DNA from: Epiperipatus broadwayi
Taxonomy: Eukaryota; Onychophora; Udeonychophora; Euonychophora; Peripatidae
DNA: 64,000 nt
Assembly (NCBI GenBank): GCA_028023455.1
Contig: JAQFVV010000455.1
Location: forward strand, 126,001-190,000
Direction: 5' to 3'
Every line of letters starts with the position of its first letter. Position 1 is the first letter of the stretch. The notes under the pieces were generated by a model. That model saw nothing but the letters and a program-made list of their open reading frames with translations, was not told the origin of the DNA and searched no databases. Of the stretch, positions 25,945 to 37,177 are shown one piece after another. The translations under genes and the position numbers were made by a program.

Positions 25945-27488
25945 TGTATATATAAGTAATTATAGTAGTTTGTTTTCATTGCTACTATGTAAAAACAAAA
26001 TACTGGTAATTTTTTGTAAATAAGATTGTGACTGGTCATAGACAAATAGTTACTAAAAAATCAGAGTGGTTTTAAAAAATCAAGAATCATTATACATATT
26101 GAACCATTTTACATACACATGGTTCAAATATATTGGCATTTGGTAATATTTAAAAAAGCTTTTAAAAAAAAGTAAAATTTAAAGATTGTTTAAAAACCAA
26201 TTTAATTTTCTTTTTTAGTTAGTATGATTGAATTTTAGATAACGTGCAATGAAAGTTATTTTTGTGTTTAATATTATCTGTTTAATTAAAAATAAAAGTT
26301 AAAATTGGAATTTTAAAAGTACTTGGGATTATTTAACCAGATAAAAGGAAATTCCTAAGACAAAGGATTACAATTAGAGAAAAACTTTTTAATGCTAATG
26401 AAAGATAGTGGAAATATTTTGTAAAAAAAGAGACTTTGTAGTTAAAAATACAAAATAAACATGCAAGATTACTATCATGTATTCTGATAAAAAACAAAAG
26501 ATAATATATGTGCAGAAGTCTAAGATCCAAGGCTATAAAAGGGACAGAAAAATTTTGAACTAAGTCTGGTCTGAATTTTTTCTTTTGGCTGGTCGAGGAC
26601 CACTCTCTGCTGAAATAATGTCATGCAAGCTGTGGACCAGAGTTTTTGCCAACATCATTCATCATGAAGGCATGAACCCAAAAAGATTTCAAGACTAGCC
26701 TTAGGATGGACCAAGAACAGTTTAAAACCAAAGGCCACAAGCTCATATAATCAACAATCTAAGTAAACTTACCAAGCTTAGTGATAACATTATTCATATC
26801 CTAAATTGTGATTAAAAATGTTTGCACATTAATATTAACTATAAGCTTATAATATACTCCAATATTAGACATTCACTATTTATTATTCAAGAGACTTTCA
26901 TTTATGGCCTAAGAAGATTGTAATAAGAATTGTTTTAATTATTTAATATTATTATCTGGATTAGCATGTATGTTCTTTCCAGTTTTATTTAAGAAATTAT
27001 CATTTAAATATTTTAATTTGTTATAATAAAATATTTGCCTATAATATAACTCTTTTATTTGTACATTCTTAATTTTAGTTATTTATTTTATTAGTAAGTT
27101 TTAAATGTATAAATAACCTTTGCTAATGCACTTGTTTAATAAAATTCCAAAGAAAAATTCATATAAATATTTAAGTAACCATAAACATAATCCCAATTTT
27201 TTCAGACATTTGCTTTGAAACTATAGGATATGAGAAAGTTAGAAATCTATGGACTATGGCACCCTCTTTTATAAATTAAAACTAACTTTATCAGCAATTC
27301 TAATCGTAATACTAAGTAATATTAGGTCGAGTTAATCAGGAAATATAGCTATGTTTTTAGAAATATGAACAAATTATTTTTCTTTTTCATAGCTTGATTA
27401 ACTCACATATTCTAGTGCATAATAGAAGGCCTAACCAAACGTGAAAAACATTTCAGTTGAAAAAGTGACTGCTGAATGATTCTCATTT
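25945..27488. other. AT-rich DNA, no gene seen
   Basis: Nothing was recognised. At 26575-26760 the composition is less AT-rich (ggctggtcgaggaccactct) but without an identifiable feature. Confidence 0.5.
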
Positions 27489-27489
27489 C

Positions 27490-27553
27490 AAGCTGCCTGT
27501 AGTGCCATCTGTGAATCAATGCATATATTACATAAAAACATAGTTCTAAAAAT
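27490..27553 (+). repeat. dispersed repeat family D1, short copy
   Basis: Contains gcctgtagtgccatctgtga and aatgcatatattacataaaa, the D1 start block. Confidence 0.5.
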
Positions 27554-27569
27554 ATATATAAAAAAGTCA

Positions 27570-28060
27570 CAAGAAATTGTTGTGACTAAAAAAATAATAA
27601 GTGCAATGAAATTGGATAAATAAGACAACTATTAAATTTAATACAAGAAAAAAAAATATGGAAAAGATGTTAAAAAATAGACAAAATCATAATATATTTC
27701 TTAAATACAAGATACTAGGTAATAATGTTAATTCTATGATAAGAGCAGAGAAACTATTGTTTTAAACAAAAATTTTTGATAAAAGTAGAAGTGACATAAA
27801 ATAAAAACTTGAAGAAAAAAAAATATTACTAGGGAAATCACATTTTATAAATGGTAATTTAAATAAAAATTATTGTATTTTTTCTAGCAAAGAAGTGTAA
27901 TACCATGTGTACAAAAAGAATTAATGATGGCATTAACATTAAAAAAAAATTAATCAACCTGATTCAATAATTATTGCAGATCTAAATGAAGAAGATTTAT
28001 ATGAAATAATAAAATAATAAAGTGTTAATATAAGTCCATTTAGATCGAAAATAATATATG
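27570..28060 (+). pseudogene. CR1/Jockey-like LINE, segment upstream of the RT domain (part 1 of 3)
   Basis: Broken-frame translation includes NIFLKYKILGNNVNSMIRAE followed by an F-like stretch, and later DLNEEDLYEIIK. This is the linker between endonuclease and reverse transcriptase in CR1/Jockey-type LINEs (YK.-RN-.N.-IR.AK..Y, then an EE-.-.II motif). The element resumes at 29836 after an inserted HR1 array. Stops interrupt it throughout. Confidence 0.65.
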
Positions 28061-28061
28061 A

Positions 28062-28150
28062 GTAAGAGAACAAAAGGGTATTACTGACATTGTTGAAAGA
28101 ATTACAAAACAAGTGGAATTGGGTTGGACATATTGCTAGAAGAGACGATA
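28062..28150 (+). pseudogene. RTE-type LINE 3' fragment abutting the HR1 array
   Basis: Translates as LLTLLKELQNKWNWVGHIAR followed by RDD, the hallmark W-x-GHIARRDD motif near the RTE C-terminus. It is cut off exactly where HR1 sequence begins at about 28151. It could be a separate insertion, or it could have been co-integrated with the array by template switching. Confidence 0.7.
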
Positions 28151-28246
28151 TAGACAGGGTATGAGCACAGACCTTCACATGACTCACCACTCTCCAAACT
28201 ATCTCATAACACTGATACACCCGAACACACATATGTCGAAAAGATA

Positions 28247-28307
28247 AATAATCACCAATATACGTATTTCATGCTAAACCAGCAATCATCAGTTGGTCCA
28301 TATTACC
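28247..28307 (-). ncRNA. type I hammerhead ribozyme motif (HR1)
   Basis: On the minus strand: CTGATGA (28286-28292), helix II TGCT/AGCA with loop GGTTT, GAA (28268-28270), then the perfect palindrome ATACGTAT (28260-28267) and A at the cleavage position (28259). Helix I: CCAA/TTGG inside, and an outer helix with one mismatch. Confidence 0.8.
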
Positions 28308-28717
28308 ATCTCTACACATATATGCTACAAGTGCTCAGATATATATTAAGATAGCAAATCCTTCTACTTTGATGGACAGGCTTCAATGTACTCCACACTC
28401 CAATTCTTCAACCATCCATCCAATCAAAAATCTGATGATAGAATGCTCAAAGGCCACCCTTAGGCTGAGATTGTTGTCACACCCATGTTGACCTAAAGTT
28501 CAATCTGACCCCTCATGTACAGGACATAATCCATTAAAGACATACAAGGTATAGGCAGACATCTCTAATATGTAATAGATGAAATACACAGGCTTATATA
28601 TACCTGTGTCCATATATGTAATAGACAGGGTATGAGCACAGACCTTCACATGACCCACCACTCTCCACACTATCTCATAACACTGATACACCCGAGCACA
28701 CATATGTCGAAAACATA

Positions 28718-28778
28718 AATAATCACCAATATACATATTTCATGCTAAACCAGCAATCATCAGTTGGTCCAGATTACC
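28718..28778 (-). ncRNA. type I hammerhead ribozyme motif (HR1)
   Basis: CTGATGA (28757-28763); helix II TGCT/AGCA, loop GGTTT; GAA (28739-28741); self-complementary ATATGTAT (28731-28738, with a G-U pair); cleavage-site A at 28730. Helix I has CCAA/TTGG plus an outer 7-bp helix GGTAATC (28772-28778) with GATTATT (28718-28724). Every invariant residue is present. Confidence 0.8.
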
Positions 28779-29118
28779 ATCTTTACACATATACGCTACA
28801 AGTGCTTAGATATATATTAAGATAGCAAATCCTTCTACTTTAATGGACAGGCTTCAATGTACTCCACACTCCAACTCTTCAACCATCCATCCAATTGAAA
28901 ATCTGATGATGGAACACTCAAAGGCTACCCTTAGGCTGAGATTGTTGTCACACCCATGTTGACTTAAAGGTCAATATGATGCTCATGTACAGGACATAAT
29001 CCATTAAATACATACAAGGTATAGGCAGACATCTCTAATATGTAATAGATGAAATACACAGGCTTAAATATACCTGTGTCCATATGTCTGAGCACTTGTA
29101 GAATATATGTGTAGAGAT

Positions 29119-29179
29119 GGTAATCTGGACCAACTGATGATTGCTGGTTTAGCATGAAATATGTATATTGGTGATTATT
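29119..29179 (+). ncRNA. type I hammerhead ribozyme motif (HR1), best HR1 copy
   Basis: Outer helix I GGTAATC (29119-29125) with GATTATT (29173-29179, two G-U pairs). Inner helix I CCAA (29130-29133) with TTGG (29168-29171). Core CTGATGA (29134-29140). Helix II TGCT/AGCA with loop GGTTT (29141-29155). GAA (29156-29158). Short self-complementary helix III ATATGTAT (29159-29166). Predicted cleavage after A29167. This matches the type I hammerhead layout with all core residues. Confidence 0.82.
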
Positions 29180-29589
29180 TATCTTTTCGATATATGTGTG
29201 TTCAGGTGTATCAGTGTTATGAGATAGTGTGGAGAGTGGTGGGTCATGTGAAGGTCTGTGCTCATACCCTGTCTATTACATATATGGACCCAGGTATATA
29301 TAAGCCTGTGTATTTCATCTATTAATTATTAGAGATGTCTGCCTATACCTTGTATGTATTTAATGGATTATGTCCTGTACATGAGGGGTCATATTGACCA
29401 TTAGGTCAACATGGGTGTGACAACAATCTCAGCCTAAGGGTGGCCTTTGAGCATTCCATCATCAGATTTTCAATTGGATGGATGGTTGAAGAATTGGAGT
29501 GTGGAGTAAAGTGAAGCCTGTCCATTAAAGTAGAAGGATTTGCTATCTTAATATATATCTGAGCACTTGTAGCATATATGTGTAGAGAT

Positions 29590-29650
29590 GGTAATCTGGA
29601 CCAACTGATGATTTCTGATTTAGCATGAAATATGTATATTGGTGATTATT
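29590..29650 (+). ncRNA. type I hammerhead ribozyme motif (HR1)
   Basis: CTGATGA (29605-29611), GAA (29627-29629), ATATGTAT (29630-29637), cleavage-site A29638, and helix I as in the 29119 copy. Helix II is weakened (ttctgatttagca in place of the tgct/agca stem), so this copy may be slow or inactive. Confidence 0.65.
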
Positions 29651-29835
29651 TATCTTTTCGACATATGTGTGCTCGGGTGTATCAGTGTTATGAGATAGTG
29701 TGGAGAGGGGTGAGTCATGAGAAGGTCTGTGTTCATACCCTGTCTATTACATATATGGACACAGGTATATATAAGCCTGTGTATTTCATATATTACAGAT
29801 GTCTGCCTATACCTTGTATGTATTTAATGGATTAT

Positions 29836-30625
29836 ATAAAATCAAAATATCAGATATAAAAATAGTGTCGATGTTCTCAGATATTATAATTTACATAAAT
29901 AATAAAATAAAAAATACATTTGCTACATTACATAAAATGTCTATAGTAAGAACACTTTTTAAGTCTAGTGATAAAAACAATTTTGATAACTATAGATCTG
30001 TATCTATTATTCCTCCAATTCCTAAAATAATAGAAAATTATATTTATAAAATAATCAAACAAAATTAAACAAAAACAACTTTTTAAATAAGAATCAATAT
30101 GGATTTATAGAAAGCAAAAACCCAAATATATTATTAGAGAATTTTGCAGATAATATTAATAGTGCATTAAATATTTTTTTTTAATGTATTTGTAAGTATT
30201 TTAGAGTTTCTTAATGCCTTTGACACTATTAAACATAAAAAATTGATTCACAGTTTAGAAACTGCAGAATTAAAGAAAAATTACCATTTTTTTAAAAGTG
30301 TATTTAACTAATAGATAATAGATATATTGTATCAAAAATATCAAATGTATTGAGTAATGAGAAAAAAATTGTATGGAATTTCTCAAAGTTCTATACTTAG
30401 TGAAATGTTTTTTATCTTAATAAAGGAAGGATCAGTATATAAATATGCAGATAATAATATGCAGATAATATTGATATTATAAGTGCAAGAAACAATATTT
30501 ATATTGCAATTTTAAAATGTCAAAAAAAAACTTGAACAAAAGTCTTTTGATGCTTTGGCAAAAGAATTGATATAGTGTAAAACAAAGTATGTTAAAATAC
30601 TTCATTCATATGAAATATAAAAGTA
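29836..30625 (+). pseudogene. CR1/Jockey-like LINE reverse transcriptase, N-terminal half (part 2 of 3)
   Basis: Broken-frame translation follows RT blocks in order. First KSSDKNNFDNYRSVSIIP (about 29960-30020; family pattern Y..GD..N..NYRPISLLP), then LNKNQYGF (30088-30111). Next LNAFDTIKHKKL (about 30213-30248, the first catalytic Asp block), ISQSSILSEMFF (from PQGSILGPLLF) and a YADNN relic of the FADDT box near 30443. It lies downstream of part 1 and is interrupted at about 30625. Many stops. Confidence 0.8.
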
Positions 30626-30654
30626 TTGTTAAACATTTGCATTAAAAAAATTAA

Positions 30655-30885
30655 AAGACTGAAGAGATGATAATAGATGTACAATTGAAATCTTAATCTG
30701 GATTCCAAGAGATTATAAAAGATCCATAAAGAGATCACATGTGAGATGGAAGAATGAAATAAGAAAGTGCGCAGGGGTGATGTGGAGAAGAGAAGCTAAA
30801 GATCGGAAAAGATGGATTGAACTTAGAGACCTTCATCTGCAGTGGATTGAGAATAGTTGATGATGATGATACATTTACATTAACA
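30655..30885 (+). pseudogene. RTE-type LINE 3' end with (TGA)n tail, nested in another LINE
   Basis: A nearly clean C-terminus translates as RDYKRSIKRSHVRWKNEIRK followed by a CAGVMWRREAKDRKRW stretch, then a stop and a TGATGATGATGAT tail. This is the standard ending of RTE elements. It splits the older LINE between its RT palm (before 30625) and its FLG-.-IDEK-SW block (after 30960). Confidence 0.8.
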
Positions 30886-30959
30886 CGTGATTGTATATAT
30901 AATAATAATACAATATACATATATCAATAACAAATTTATAAAAAGTAGAGAAAATAAAA

Positions 30960-31510
30960 TATTTTAGATATTCTTCGAATGATGATTGATGAAAAAATAT
31001 CTTGGAAAATATTAACATAATAAATAATAAATTTTGATATTTTATAACAATGTTTTACAAAATTTTTTTTTTTTTTAAAATATTCTTATTGTTGTATATA
31101 AATCTTTATTTAAATCTGTATTGGGAAGTAGAATAACATTTTATGGTTTTACAAGCTTTTTTAATATGAATTATTGGAAAGAAGAATAATTGATTTAATA
31201 GAATACAATTATATATAAAAGCAAATTGGACATAAAATAATATTTTATTATTCAATGAGCTTCTTGAATATATAATTATAGGAAAAAAAATTTGATAGTA
31301 CTTTTTAAAAACCTTATGTAAAATAACTTGAAATCTGTCTAAAAAAAACAGATATCTATAAAGTTTCAATATATTGTAATAAATATGGAACTAGAATAAA
31401 AAATTAGCACATTACTAAATTTTTCAATAATTTACCTATTATAGTAAAAATCCTGCAACATTATAGGGAAATTAAAAATCAAATTATAAAATATATTAAA
31501 GAGAAAAAAT
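30960..31510 (+). pseudogene. CR1/Jockey-like LINE, post-RT region (part 3 of 3)
   Basis: Begins with a MIDEKISW stretch (about 30980-31004), equivalent to the ..IDE.LTW... thumb-side motif after the palm of CR1/Jockey LINEs. Then come FYGFTSFF-like and FNNLPIIVK-like stretches expected of the C-terminus. Frames are heavily broken. Confidence 0.55.
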
Positions 31511-31588
31511 AGGAACAGTCAGTAACTTAGTGTATAGGAAATAATCTTCAATAGCTTCTCTTCCTCTTTCCTTTTTTATTTTTGCTTT

Positions 31589-31972
31589 TCCAATATATAA
31601 CATATAATAACCACATTCCACTCTTTTTGCACTTTGAAACAAAATATATTTATTAATATTACAGTTTCGACTGTAAAAAGGTGAATCAATATAAATATGA
31701 TAATAACTAAGAATAGAAATAAAGAGTAAAGTAGATTTTAAAGTTATATAATAGTAAGTTTTATGAATAAAGTTATGTTAATAATTAAGTTGGTAAAATT
31801 GTAAAAATTTAATAGATATATGTATAAAATATGGTTGTATTGACATAATGTTTAAATTTTTGTAGATCTGACGAAGACTGTTAGGAACAGTCAAAACTGT
31901 AATATTAATAAAGATATTTTGCTTCAAAGTGAAAAAAGAGTGGAATGTGACTATTATATGTTGTATAGGAAA
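31589..31972. repeat. foldback repeat with hammerhead-like core
   Basis: About 83-bp inverted arms (31590-31674 and 31888-31970) are about 88% alike. The right arm is preceded by CTGACGA (31868-31874) and a 7-bp hairpin GACTGTT/AACAGTC, then AAA where a hammerhead needs GAA. The left arm, read in reverse, keeps the GAAAC form. Helix I pairing is weak here. It may be a Penelope-like terminal repeat or another hammerhead-derived family. Confidence 0.55.
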
Positions 31973-32284
31973 TATATATATATATAGGTATATAATATAA
32001 TGATATCAATATTTTTATGATATATAATTAATATATTATTGCAAAGTAATTTGTTGATCTTATTATTACTAGCACATTTTGTATTAGAAATCAAAAAACT
32101 ATAAATATATAAACTGTTTACAAAAATTTTTACATAAAACAGGAACTAGGACTTACGACATTATGAATGTAACCTGTATTTAACCTATATAAATGATTAA
32201 AAAAGTATCATATTTAATTTTTTATGGAACTAATATGTCTGGATCCCAAGTTATTACATGAAATATGAAAATATGACTTATATC

Positions 32285-32560
32285 TTATCCCATGATGAAA
32301 TAACATGCTAACATTGAATTTTGTTTAAATTGAGTAAACCGGAAATTGTGACATTTGAAATTAGTCAAACTGTGTATAGTAGTAGAGCCATGAGTTCCAA
32401 GAATGTTTTCAAGTGGCTTACAAGATAATATTGGGGCAGTGAATATTGAAGATGATCCATGAAGATGCAAAGCACATTGTCACATTTCATGTTGTAACTC
32501 ATGATCCATTGATAAAAGTACCTTAAAATATTTATGGTGACTAGCTGAATTATGTTGGTA
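32285..32560. repeat. dispersed repeat family D1-related
   Basis: A ttgtcacatttcatgttgta phrase followed by catgatcc (about 32476-32510) matches 11548-11578. Segments before it resemble inverted parts of the 22630-22720 region. The orientation is mixed. Confidence 0.35.
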
Positions 32561-35500
32561 TATAATGCACTAATTTAGAGATAGTATTATAGTTATCTTA
32601 GAGAGAGAATTACTCATCTTTTCACTGGAATGCATTGATAATGTTATTGCCATACTACTGCATAAACAATTTCAGTTGAGAAAAACATGTGATTTAAATA
32701 TAAGCATTTTATTGATTTGATATAAGCATATGACTAATTCCATTAATAAAAAAGATTTATATAAATGTCTAAAATCATCAGGGTGTTCATAGAATGTATT
32801 CACATCTTATTTCTGCTACATGAAAAATATATGACAAGAAATATTAATAATGGTGATCAAAAGCAGAAGTTTTTAAAAGAAAACTGAACTATATACATAA
32901 TGTATTATTATTTAGAAGATACACAAACAGTTATTTTGGCAGGTTTTAGACATTATATAATAGAGATGAAACTCTATACCTTTTTTTATTATTTTGCAGC
33001 TATCTATAATGTTAGATTACATTGCACAGTTTCACTTTGCCACAAAAATCACTTTAAAATTATTAGTTGGGAAAAAAGTCTGAAGATGTCAGCATCAAAG
33101 AGACTTACTCACAATTACATTATATAATGTGCATTGAAAAAAGTTAGACCTACTCCATTTGGTCTCAATAGAAATGACAATTTCTGATTGGAGGATTGCT
33201 TAGCCTGAAAGTAACTAGCCAAAAATATCATTTGAAAAGAAGAATTGTAATTTTTAGTAATTTGTTTACATTTAAAAATTATGTATGCAATATTTTTGTA
33301 AAATACTTACTTTAAGCCAAAAATCTGTGAGTACAGTAAGATTTTTTTAAAAACATTTATTTTTAAGAAGACAAGTCATAAAATGTTGATTACTATAAAA
33401 CAGAAGCCCTTTTTACTGGCTAACAGAAATGGCTTTTTATCAATATTTGTAAAAAATGTTTTCAAAATTTTATTAACAATAAGTTTAAAGTTTAATTTCA
33501 AAATATTTTCTTTTTTAATGCAATTCTTACCTATTGTTTTTTTTTTTAATTTAAAAAATGGAATTCAAATATATATTATTTCATTCCACCAACTTTTTGA
33601 ATAGATAAAATTACATCCAATAACATCAAAGTCATTACTATAATTACAAATTCCATTTAGTATTTAATTTTTCTATGTAACAAAGTTGAAATTTTAACTT
33701 TTAGAATGTCTATGTTTAAAATCTTATGTTTGTTTTAAATAATGTAAAGATTATAAAATATATGTTACAGAAAAAAGATTTAATTGTAAAAATAAAAAGT
33801 TCATATATGGAAAAAAAATCTCAGTAGGGCCTTTTCAAATAACAAAGAAGGAATTAAATTATTAAATGGTTAAACAAAAATGTGGTTTTTTTCTCCAATT
33901 TTGTTTTCTAATTTTTAGATGGTTTTATGAAAATAGTTTTAAATAGTAATAGAGGTTATATTGAATGTGGGGGGGGGGACTTTCAACCAAGTAAAAGCAA
34001 AATTGACAACTTTAGTGTTGTGGATTTACAATAAGCTAATGATTATAATTGGACTATTCTTGACAATTCAAAGGATAATTTTTGATTATAGATAAAGTTT
34101 ATCTCAAAGTCATTCTAAATTATTGCAATATTGATTGATTTTATTGATTACACCTGGGTCTCGTTTTACACGATAGATAGGTTCCTCAGAAAACACACAC
34201 AAACAAAATCATGCAAAAATAGATGTAACTTACATTGAAAAAGGGGGGATGTGGTCTGTGATTTTTCAAAATTTGCATAAAAGCAAAGCACCAAGTAAAA
34301 TTACTTTAAAATTCACTCAAAAAAAAATAAGGAAATAAAATATGACTAATAAAAAATTTCAAATTTGAAAAAAATTGATACAAGACAAACTTTTTTTAAC
34401 TATAATATTTAATTTTATTCAAAATAATATATTTTTATGCACAATTTACAGTACAGTTATTTACATTTTTTATACACGTTTTAATTATTATCTCTATTTG
34501 CCCCAAAACACGTTCGTTTGCAAACTAGTAAAAAATCAGATTCTCATGTGATGTGATGTGATGCATTTGGCTTCTCCTTAAATGAAGTCAAGAATATCTC
34601 AGCAATTATTCTCACAAGATGAAATACAACTAGCGCCAAGTTCACTCTCATGTAGTGTTAATGGTTTTCTGTTGAGGACGACGTTGACGATGATTTTATT
34701 AATTGTTTATGAACTTAGACTCATGATAATAAAAAGACATTTATTCACCACTGCTGGGAAAAATTTAATTAAAACTAACAACTAAAAATTAAATTCTTAT
34801 TTTTGTCTTTAATTTTCAATTCCGTTTAAAAATCAAATTTCGTTTTATATCACATTAATTTCAAGTCACCATAAGTAATTTTTAAATTGTTAATTACAAT
34901 TAAAAATCAGATTTTAATTTTTAATTGTGCCCACTGCTATTACTGACCTTTTAAAAATAAACTTGTGGACACTAAATGATTAATAATTGATTACGTTCTT
35001 TTTTAAAAAAGCAAAAACAGAATGTGATTTAAAATGCAAAATTAACACACACAATGTTTGAACAAATTTACATTATAATCTTGTAAAATTTAATGTGTGT
35101 ATACATAAAATGTGGAAATCATGATTTTAATTTCATTATTGCATAAAATCTTACTACTATAAAGCACTGAAAATAGTGAAATTACTAAGATGAAAGTAGA
35201 ATTCCAATAATGTGCTATTACTTTCAATATAACGTAAGCGCGAAATTTATTATTCCACGTAAAAAGAGACCCAGGTGTATATATATAAAAATAGAATACG
35301 TTGCAATTATAAAAGAGATGAAGTATTTCAGAAAAAAAAATTTTCAGCAGAAATTACAAGATCGTACTATAAACAAAATAATATACCAGTGTGTTCGATA
35401 TATAGAAGCATTAAAGATTCATAGATTGATTGTAAAGTCATCACAAAATTAATTTCTAATAAATTATTATTTTTATTTCTTATTTAGTTTTTTATTCGTA

Positions 35501-36400
35501 TTCCTTTTTTCATCTCTTGGAAAAATTCATACTTGTTCGCTGATAATGATATGTTATTCAGTTTGTTTTTCTAAATAGTGTGAAAATTGTAATAATTAAA
35601 TGAAGTATATGTTAGTTACTTGGAAATTTATGCATTGATATTAATATATTTTAAAACAATTTTATTACAAATGGATTCAGGGCACGAAGACAAAAACTAA
35701 AAATCGATTTTTGTGCTAAGTCATTTACAATCGAAATAAAACAATTATATCAACAAAACTCAGTTTATGTTAAAGCAAGTCTTGAGAAAATATTAATTTA
35801 GCAGAAAACTATGCATTAAAAATATTGATTAACTTGAGAACAAATTTTATTCCGCAGAGTATAATTAAATTTAGAAATATTTTGTCTATGTATTATATAA
35901 AAATCAGAATATTTATAAATATTTATATATACACAGAACTGTAGTCGTAGACTAGACAAGAAGGCAAATGATTAGGGATTCAATTAATTAGAAGGAGGCA
36001 TAATAAGCCCATTACGTTGTAGTAAATTCACTTCAATCATTTTGAATTTATTTGAGAATTATTTTATTAGAGTATGTCGTATTCCTACTAATTATCCTTC
36101 GGAGACAATCATCTGTTTCTTGTGTTATGATGGAATGATAGATGATTACCAATATGTGTGTGTGTGTCAAATGCAATATGGCAAATTATAAAATAATACA
36201 TACATATTCCTACACCATACAATGCTTTAAAAACTACATATAAAAAATTAAGTTCAAATGAAGTTATACTTTATGTCTTTGATATGATTAAAATCAGAAA
36301 TTATTTTAATTGCGAAGTTCATTAGTTTGCATTATTTATAATAAATATGAATAAACCAATAGACATCACATGACCATCACCTCTTATGCTTGTGTATAAT
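32561..36400. other. AT-rich DNA, no gene seen
   Basis: No gene was recognised. A G9 homopolymer lies at about 33969-33977 and a GATGT-type microrepeat at about 34547-34562. The short frames at 33383-33604 and 35210-35452 look like composition artefacts. Confidence 0.5.
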
Positions 36401-36403
36401 TGT

Positions 36404-36526
36404 TGTTAAAACAGGCAAAACTAACTATATATATTGACACACACAGCAAGCTATCTTCTGGCATCCATTGATTAGTCTAGCTTACTATGTGTGGCAATAT
36501 ATATAGTGAGTTTTGCTTGTTTTAAC
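36404..36526. mobile_element. palindromic HR2 derivative (MITE-like)
   Basis: Arms of 48 bp (36404-36451 and 36479-36526) are inverted copies matching at about 43 positions. They begin gttaaaacaggcaaaact, the HR2 boundary word. The 27-bp centre (ggcatccattgattagtc) is the HR2 tail. No coding. It could be a foldback rearrangement of HR2, not necessarily a DNA transposon. Confidence 0.7.
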
Positions 36527-36692
36527 AAATATTAATAAATTGGTATGCTAATTTCTCGAAGTTTGCATCAAGATAATGTCGTGAAAGTTTTTCATCTTCC
36601 AAACTAACAGAAAATATTTTTTCACAAAACCAACCATCTTAGATTGTCTATAATTTATTGATTAATAAACGAGCATCTTATTAATAGATAAA

Positions 36693-36898
36693 GGTAGACC
36701 AACTCATGATTGCTGGTTTAGCATGAAATACGGATATTGGTGATTATTTATTTTTTCGATATACATGTGTTCAAGTGTATCAGTGTTATAAGATAGTGTG
36801 GAGAGTGGTGGGTCATGTGAAAGTCTGTGCTCATAAACCCTATATATTACATATATAGACACAGGTATATAATAAATAAGCTTGTGTGTTTCAGTTAT
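36693..36898 (+). repeat. HR1 hammerhead repeat, partial copy
   Basis: Covers the ribozyme, A-box and B-box regions and part of the tail, most like the 28-29.8 kb units. The core reads CTCATGA, so it is mutated. Helix II (TGCT/AGCA) and GAAA remain. Confidence 0.8.
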
Positions 36899-37021
36899 AA
36901 GGGTAAAATAAGAAAAGAATATTTCTCTCATATCTCAGAATTTGACAAATATTACCAGAAAATATTGAAGAGGATTTTGTTCTGAAATATGTTATTTACA
37001 GGCCACTTGTATTTTACCTAA

Positions 37022-37072
37022 TCATAATAATAACAACAATAACAACAACAACAATAATAATCATCATCAACA
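37022..37072. repeat. compound AAT/AAC/ATC microsatellite
   Basis: Mixed trinucleotide tract of AAT, AAC and ATC units. Confidence 0.85.
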
Positions 37073-37177
37073 TCTTACTCTTCTAAATGAGTATGGCTAC
37101 TTCTATTCCAAGGAAAGAAAAGAAGAACAACTGATCTAGAAATTAGTTTTGTGATGACTAAAAAATCAATATGTGAA

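Larger units (their letters stand above)
28151..29087 (-). repeat. HR1 hammerhead repeat, two tandem minus-strand units
   Basis: Identical phrases recur at 28157 and 28628 (gggtatgagcacagacc), a 471-bp period, with units about 95% alike by eye. Each holds a ribozyme motif with intact core, an A-box-like region (tatcagtgttatgagatag), a degraded B-box region and a long non-coding tail. The array meets two inverted units at about 29087. Frames seen here are not conserved protein. Confidence 0.9.
29088..29835 (+). repeat. HR1 hammerhead repeat, two tandem plus-strand units
   Basis: Repeats the 28151-29087 units in inverse orientation with a 470-bp period (gtaatctgga at 29120 and 29591). The second unit stops inside the tail (tgtatttaatggattat), where LINE sequence resumes. 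The whole 28151-29835 block is a 1.7-kb divergent foldback. Confidence 0.9.

Noticed and set aside
27954-30068. Several frames sharing a CARVYQCYEIVWRV-like peptide
   Set aside because: The shared peptide comes from the duplicated HR1 DNA. Frames are short, appear on either strand by orientation, and the underlying segment is the Pol III-box region.
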